Origin: Brevipalpus yothersi
Lineage: Eukaryota; Arthropoda; Arachnida; Trombidiformes; Tenuipalpidae
DNA length: 64,000 nucleotides
NCBI GenBank assembly: GCA_003956705.1
Contig: QZCP01000401.1
Span: 124,001 to 188,000 of the forward strand
Direction of reading: 5' to 3'
This document shows, piece by piece, positions 58,127 through 64,000 of this stretch. Numbering within the stretch: the stretch's first letter is position 1; each line of letters starts with the position of its first letter. A model generated the notes under the pieces. That model did no database searches. It was not told the DNA's origin and saw nothing but the letters and a program-made list of their open reading frames with translations. Made by a program: the position numbers and the translations under genes.

Positions 58127-59159
58127 GAATCAGAAAGCTGCTGAATGATCATGTTCGATTGAAACGGATTTTCTTTGAATAATGGTGTGCAAGCCAGTAT
58201 CTGGCCCACGAAGGAACAGGAGCATGTTATTTCTCTCTCTCTCTCACTGTTACTCTATGACTATCGATTTGTCTCTCTTTATTGATTTTTCTTGTTAGTT
58301 ATAATGTCTGTGTGTATTTCATTAGCTGGACGTCCAGTCTGAAACTTAGTCAAATAGCCTTGATTCCTAAGCGAGAATCGATATTGTCTGACTCGTGTAG
58401 AGCCTCTAGAATGCATTTTGCTCTCTTTCTAAGGAGGAGTAGATAGTAGAAAAGAATACAATGTAACTATGTAGGAATAAAAATCATTAAGCTGGTGGAC
58501 TTTAGAGAGTGAAGTTGAAATTTTGTGCTGTTCTCTTTCAATTATGCAACAAATTCCGTTGCATGGTGTAATGAGTTTGTGATAATTGAAAAATTTCCAC
58601 TGTGTTTTGCGGAATTAAAATATTAATTCTGTACATATATATTTCAATAATAAGTCATATCTTTGGATTGATATAAATTTTTTCTGTCAATCAACTGAAA
58701 AATTGACAATAACTCGACTAGTTTCTTCTTTCCACCCCAGCTCTACTTTTTGGACTTTTTTGCCCTCAACGAACTGAAAAGCCATCATTCTGCCACCAAA
58801 TATACCATCAATTGATCAGTTGAGAAACGAGCTGATGAATCATCTGATTCATCTAGTATCTCGACGCCATGCGTGAATGGGTGAGAAGAACAGCAATTAG
58901 TCAGAGGTTTGGAAAAATTTCACCATTATCATCACTGGTACCAGTGATTCAGAAAATATTCGACCAGTTTAAAGAGTTACTGAAACTTATTCTTCACAAA
59001 AAACAATTCACATGGGGCCTCCTGTGAGCACTTGAAGATGAATGACTGATTAAGCTGTTACAATTTGAAGATTTGAGCAGAAAAAAATTGATCCAGCTAG
59101 TGATTGCTGAGTACACCAAAAATACTCACTCGAGTTTATACCCGAGTATGTCAAAAGTG
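58127..59159. other. non-coding stretch before the gypsy remnant
   Basis: This includes a CT tract (58232-58247) and AT-rich sequence. The part after about 58700 might be the decayed gag or upstream part of the retroelement, but no frame could be recognised. No long terminal repeat pair was detected by eye. Confidence 0.35.
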
Positions 59160-59745
59160 ATAGAGAAGAGCAATAGTGAAAATGGTTGACGATCTAGAAA
59201 AAATGGACATAGTGTAGAGATCATTCTAACTATGGGCTTTCTCCAAGATCGTGGTCCAAAAGAAGCCTGGTGAAATAAGGACATGTATCAATTATCGACT
59301 ATTTGAATGCCATGACCAAGCAAAATGAATACCTTTTAGTGTGAATACATACTGTTCTTGATTCATCGGAAGGAGTCAGATACTCTATAGGACTCGACTC
59401 ACGTCTGGGTTTTTTTCGAGTTGAAATGGACCCCATTGATGAGAAAAAGCATTATTCATCACACGAAACGGCTGGTTCCTTTTCAATCGAATGCCATTCG
59501 GTTTGAGTAGTGTCTTTTTCATGGTTTCAAAGACTCATGAATTCATCCTGGATCCTCTGAAATACATTTGTTGCCTGGTTCAATTGGATGATACAGTAGC
59601 ATCCTTACGTACTTTCGATGGACGTTCAGTAAAGTTGAAAAGGTTTTGGATCTTTCATCATGAGCTAATCTTAGACTCAAATCAAGAAAAGGTTTCTTCC
59701 TGCAAAAAAATTCTGTATCTGGGATATGTAAATAGCATAAGATAA
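59160..59745 (+). mobile_element. decayed Ty3/gypsy-type reverse-transcriptase fragment
   Basis: In shifting frames the sequence reads like a Ty3/gypsy RT palm. It has a KKPGEIRTCINYR block, a FFRVEMDPIDEKKH block, then RMPFGLSS (overlapping 59490), a degraded catalytic box reading QLDDT where YLDDI is expected, and a KILYLGYV block. It has in-frame stops (TAG at 59215-59217, others near 59230 and 59328) and frameshifts, and is inactive. Integrase, RNase H and protease parts were not found, so this is a fragment. Confidence 0.75.
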
Positions 59746-61079
59746 TTATTCAACATAACAATATATTCAATGTTTTGTGTCTGAATGTACGTCTTCACAG
59801 AAACTATGTTGTCTGCTGGGACCAATATTAGCTTTTGTAGCTTCATACTGAAACTTAGCATCTTCTATCAAGTATATGAGTGAGCTAGATAGTCTCTGAT
59901 CGTGGTTCCGAATAACCCGTCGTAATGTCTTCATGATTATCAATCCATTAAATCAAATCGTCATTCACATTGCTTCCAACGAAAGATTGAATGATGTTGG
60001 GACCATAACTACATGTTATTTGATTAACAATATGATTCGACTCCCCATTTAATTCATGAACATCATCAGCTCGCAACTGATTGTCTCTAATTGTAATACT
60101 AGATTCGCTATAAGATGTACTGATTGTTTCAGAACTCAGAAATCAGTCACATTGAAAATGATGTGGAAGACATCGAACTCAGAGAAGTAGTGTGTTATTT
60201 TTCATCGGAATATACATTGTAGATGTTTTGCAAGTGAGAGAGAGAGAGAGAGAGGAAGAGAGACATTCATTATTATTCGAGACCTAATAAGGTCCTGAAA
60301 ACATTGCCTACATTCCTTGATGAGGAAGTTGAAGTCTATTTTCAACTTGCTTTTTATCTCTCCTCTCCCATTGAAGTGTCCTCATTTCACCAAGCTTATT
60401 ATCAATGATTAGAACAAATTTCACTACGTATATACTTGGACAATAATGACAGATATTAAAACATTGAAACAGAATAATATTCAATTCAGGTGAAATTATC
60501 AATCGATTTGGTTAATAAGTGGCTCGAGAAGATCCACTGGTTGCCACACTAACAGTTGATTATACACTACATATTTCATTTCAACTGGATAGAGATAATT
60601 TTCTAATCTCCAAAGAGCTTCAATTCTTTTTTACACCATATGAGTTTTACCGGCCTCTTGAGTTTTTTCCATTAGGTTTCTTTTCGTTTGTATCTTCCCG
60701 ATCACATCGTCACATTCTCTTCCTCCTTTCCCAGAGTATTTTTCAATGAATCTATCTAGACCCAAACTAAACTGAGGACCATTTAGTCGTTTAACCATCA
60801 TTATGGTCAGTGGCTCAACCATCAATTCCATGAATCCAGATTGAGAGGAAGTAACTATATATGAACCATCAACTTTCAAAATTACATCACCAGATCTCTT
60901 GTGATACAAGAATTGATTTTTCCATAGCCCTATCTATCTCATTGCAGGTAAAAACATGATTTTTGAACAGGAGGATCTTTTTCAAAAAGCTCCCTTCAAT
61001 CAGAAGCCAGCAGAAGAAGCGCCTCTATGTTCACCAGTTTCACTATTGCGACAAGGTTGAAAGTCTGAAACTTATTTGA
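59746..61079. other. non-coding stretch between transposon remnants
   Basis: This contains a GA tract (60236-60254). A 92-codon minus frame at 60631-60909 (SSQSGFMELMVEPLTIMMVK...) is open but unrecognised and overlaps an equally unremarkable plus frame. No gene is supported. Confidence 0.4.
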
Positions 61080-63510
61080 ATGTTCGAAGAACATTCAGGT
61101 TCTGTTGCCGTTGAGGCCACTATTTTTACCTGTGACAAGTTTGAAAAAACCTTCTCTGAGAAGAGGAACTCATCGAAACATGCGAACAATTATCATGGAA
61201 GAGAGAAGAATGGTTTTCAATGTGCTATGTGTAAACACAAAATTACAAAGAGTGATGTTCACTCACAGCATTTGCAAGTCAAACATAATCAAACGATCGA
61301 AACAGAGGAGCGCATCTTCAAGTCTTTATCAGGTAAGATAGCTTTCGAAAAATGGATGAATTCCGAGGTCTCTCTTTCATTAATCCTTTTCTTGGGAGTA
61401 CCTTGGGGGTGCTTAATTTTTTATCAGACTTTGAAACATGGAAAGCTGATGAGGAGAAATCTTCGAACGTTTATTTCCCCTAGAGTGCTCAGAATAAAGA
61501 TAGAATTTACTATGATTGCAATCGATTAGGGTACTATCAGCCACCAAAAACAAGAAGAAGATATTCGAAAAGAATAGGCTCTCGTTAGATCAATTCACGG
61601 TGTTCAGCTACACTGAGGGTCCAAATCATCGACAGCACTATCAAAGTTCTTCACGTGAAAACACATGTTGGTCATACAATGGAGTTTAGGCATTTGAACA
61701 ATCATCCAGATGGTCGTGAGCTCATTGCTGGTTACATCTCAATGGGTATGAGTAGACAATTCATTCTGGACAAAATAAGATCAAGTTTTTGCGAGGAGAA
61801 TCAGCATCGTATCCATGGAAATAGGATGAGAGACTTCAATAACATTGCTCGCGATTTTAAGATCGGTATAGATGTGAGAAGAGATCCAAATGATCTGACA
61901 AGTGTGCAAGCAATGATTGATGAAATGCAATCATCGGATTCCGATCCAATACTACTATATCGTGAGCAGACTGAAACCGAGTCAATGCTGTTGGCGATTG
62001 CTACTTCCTCTCACTTTAGTATGTTCAACCAATTTGGAGATAACATCATTGCAATAGATTCAACACATGGAACGAATGATTACAATTTCCAGTTAACAAC
62101 CATTATGGTTGTGGATGAAAATAGGTAAGAAAAAAGTAGCTTACGGGTACCTAGAAAATTGATTTTTCTTCTTCTTTTCACTGGAAAGGTTTTCCAGTAG
62201 CTATTCCCTATTCGCTGGAAGTTGATACGGACACGCTCTTGAGATTTTTTCAAGCCGTGAGAGATATGTCGAAGGTCGAGAAATCGAGAGTATTCATGAG
62301 TGATGATTATGTTGCCTATTATAATGCATGGATCTAACAATGCTTATAAATATTCCAGTCCTCTGATCATCGTCTTCTCTGTTCATGGCACGTAATAAGA
62401 AACTGGAACCTGAAAATTTCAGAAATAACCGACATTGAGCTCCGTAAGACATTGAAAGCTTATCGCATGAATATACAGAAAGAGCTGAACGTGCAACAAT
62501 TCCTGAAAAAGCAAGAGTATTTCCTCAAGAGGTACTCAAATGATCCGTGCAAGAGTTTCATCGACTACTATTGGAGCTACTATATGAATCAGGTAGAGCA
62601 ACGGGCTTATTGTTATCGGAGAAATCTTGGAATTAATACGAATATGTATCTTGAGAGTTTACATAGGAACCTGAAACATGTATTTATGGAGGGGAAAAAA
62701 GTTAGGAGAATGGATCACTCTATTCACACTCTCATTAAACTTATCTACCATATGCAGAAGGAGAGAGTAATCCGTAAGACAATGGGTAACGTTTCGGAAC
62801 GGAATGAAGACATAAGAGAGCCACAAAGAGTTCATTCACGATTGTTCAAATAGATGATAATTCATGGACCGTTCACAGTGAATCTGATAACGGCGTGAAC
62901 CTCTACACCGTTGAATTTCATCTCAATGTGGAATGTGATTGTGATTCGATTTGTGAGGATTGCAAGATTTGTGTAAATCAGTGCTCTTGCGATTGCTCTG
63001 ATCATGCTATAAAAGGGAACTTTTGCAAACACATTCATTTTGTAATGATAAACAGCCAAAAAAATCTCCTTGCGGGTAGCTGTTGGGAACACTCAAGAGC
63101 AGTCTGAAGGCTTCGAGCAGCATGAAAATGCAGCATCTTCTGATCCACTCAGCCAACAAGACCACCTCTTTTTCAGAATGATGAGTAAAGAGAAGATGGA
63201 AACTGATGTGGAAGTGGAGAAAGATAAAATTATTGCCCACTTCACAGCCCTTGTTCGCTCATTCTGCTCTGATCAAGATGATCTGGAGTCAGTTTGGAGG
63301 TTCGTCAAACCAATTGAATCGAATCTAAAAGCTCTGAAAAAAGTGAAAGAAGGAAGTCAACTGATTACTGGTTTCAAGAACAAAACGAGGAGAAATCTGA
63401 CATTGCAAGAACGATTCATCGAGAAGAAGAAGAGACTCGCTAAGAAAGACGAAGAAATGATCAGTAATTTAGATCGAGAAATATCCATGAATGGAAATCA
63501 AATGCAATGA
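61080..63510 (+). mobile_element. decayed Mutator-like (MULE) transposase
   Basis: A MULE-family transposase copy is spread over several frames. In order it shows C2H2-type finger remnants (TCDKF, then CAMCKHKITKSDVHSQHLQVKH), a DFETWKADEEKSSN block and a KTHVGHT block. The DDE core follows: IAIDSTHGTNDY, then FMSDDYVAYYNAW, then NTNMYLESLHRNLK. A SWIM-like zinc motif (CDCDSICEDCKICVNQCSCDC...FCKH) and a basic C-terminus close it. Lesions are TAG at 61481 and 61586, TAA at 62335 and 62347, and frame changes near 62125-62190, 62835 and 63080. The first finger has lost a Cys (CDKF). The catalytic acidic residues are still readable. A GTAAGA at 62125 might be an intron, but the phase does not restore the frame. 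Terminal inverted repeats were not identified. Confidence 0.8.
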
Positions 63511-63684
63511 TTTTTCTGTTATTAAAAGTATCATAAATATTCATAAAATGAGCTCAGCACTCTCATTAGTAAGGTTAGTAAACGATTATTGGTTAGTAGT
63601 AGTCATGATAAGTCAGTATTAATATTCAAAAGACCATTCTAGGTAGCTTGCGGGTAGCTTGGGGTATGATTTATCTTGGCCATA
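63511..63684. other. short spacer right of the MULE remnant
   Basis: AT-rich DNA carrying a duplicated motif (aggtagcttgcgggtagcttgggg at about 63641-63664), which may be a transposon end. Similar ttgcgggtagct occurs at 63070 inside the MULE copy. Confidence 0.3.
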
Positions 63685-63996
63685 CTAGCGAGTAAATCGT
63701 CTATCAGGCGCCTTCTGCCATGGTTTAGCTCCAGGACATTCTTTATCACTTGAATGACAAATTTCATCGCATTGATGATGTGGGGCTCCAGGGTGACGGC
63801 ATCTATTCTTCTCATGATCATCACGCTGTTGGTGGCGAGTGAACCATCTTTCACAAAATCGGCATTGAGCATCAGGGTTCACCACACTCTTTGCTCGCCT
63901 TCTTGCTTCGATTTCAACCATCTCTGAGTCCAAGATTTCGGCAGCTGAATGGCCAAACATATATTTCTCACCACTTCCTGGTGCATTTATCGGCCT
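63685..63996 (-). CDS. C2H2 zinc-finger exon, partial at window edge
   Basis: I do not recognise this gene. The minus-strand frame is open from an AG acceptor at 63997-63998 to a TAG at 63687-63685 and codes about 103 aa. It contains one C2H2-like finger (CRFCERWFTRHQQRDDHEKNRC, with the last ligand Cys) and a second Cys/His-rich stretch (CRHPGAPHHQCDEICHSSDKEC). The start lies beyond the window, or at ATG 63960 if translation begins here. Proximity to the MULE remnant leaves open that it belongs to another mobile element. Confidence 0.4.
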   Translation of the reverse strand, partial: RPINAPGSGEKYMFGHSAAEILDSEMVEIEARRRAKSVVNPDAQCRFCERWFTRHQQRDDHEKNRCRHPGAPHHQCDEICHSSDKECPGAKPWQKAPDRRFTR

Positions 63997-64000
63997 CTAG

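Noticed and set aside
60631..60909. 92-codon minus frame near the transposon remnants
   Set aside because: No recognised domain, and an antisense frame is equally open; insufficient support.
62125..62190. Intron in the MULE transposase
   Set aside because: A GTAAGA donor and an AAAG acceptor exist, but the phases do not restore the transposase frame, so a frame lesion is the simpler reading.
1..64000. tRNA, rRNA, CRISPR or bacterial operon features
   Set aside because: No B-box-like tRNA signature, rRNA core or spacer-repeat array was seen, and the spliced gene structures rule out a prokaryotic source.

Overview
This is eukaryotic nuclear DNA. It is AT-rich, with multi-exon genes split mostly by short (about 60-100 bp) GT-AG introns, many (CT)n/(GA)n tracts and no operons, tRNAs or CRISPR. 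The gene set is metazoan: a Shaker-type Kv1 channel, a KChIP-like EF-hand protein, NPDC1/CAB-1, TBCEL, ATG9, PGAP1, PPT1, ENGase, an ELOVL and FBXO22-like proteins. Compact genes and the CT microsatellites fit an arthropod. A mite is my best guess, but that is inference only.

Layout. 1-3.9 kb has no recognisable gene, but carries two perfect 16-bp TTTTTGGCGCCAAAAA palindromes. At 3.9-12.5 kb a truncated copy of the NPDC1 last exon abuts a divergent pair, adenylosuccinate lyase (ADSL, minus) and TBCEL (plus). 13.3-15.3 kb is a Shaker channel (minus). 18.9-21.4 kb is an NPDC1/CAB-1 homologue with an unusual prion/Shadoo-like ectodomain. 24.0-27.1 kb is the KChIP-like gene. 27.6-29.0 kb is the first of three FBXO22-like F-box/FIST genes. 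30.9-31.7 kb is an intronless fatty-acid elongase. 34.6-36.7 kb is ATG9, and 37.1-40.7 kb is PGAP1.

41.5-48.2 kb is a duplicated block. Two PPT1 paralogues bracket a TBCEL pseudogene and a second ADSL locus. The second locus is inverted relative to the first but keeps the head-to-head arrangement. In it, two complete ADSL units are fused in one reading frame (predicted 957 aa), and each unit has changes in a different conserved active-site segment. 49.2-55.5 kb holds two more FBXO22-like genes around an ENGase (GH85) gene.

From about 56 kb the sequence becomes accessory: a possible small secreted peptide, an orphan 161-aa ORF, a decayed Ty3/gypsy reverse-transcriptase fragment, a decayed Mutator-like (MULE) transposase with C2H2 and SWIM zinc motifs, and a C2H2 exon running off the right edge.

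The genes do not form one pathway. Purine synthesis (ADSL), protein and lipid turnover in the ER/lysosome (PGAP1, PPT1, ENGase, ATG9, ELOVL) and neuronal excitability (Shaker, KChIP, NPDC1) are interleaved. The most notable features are the fused ADSL gene, the local segmental duplications around it, and the NPDC1 ectodomain. Splice sites were placed by eye from consensus and reading phase. No database search was possible.
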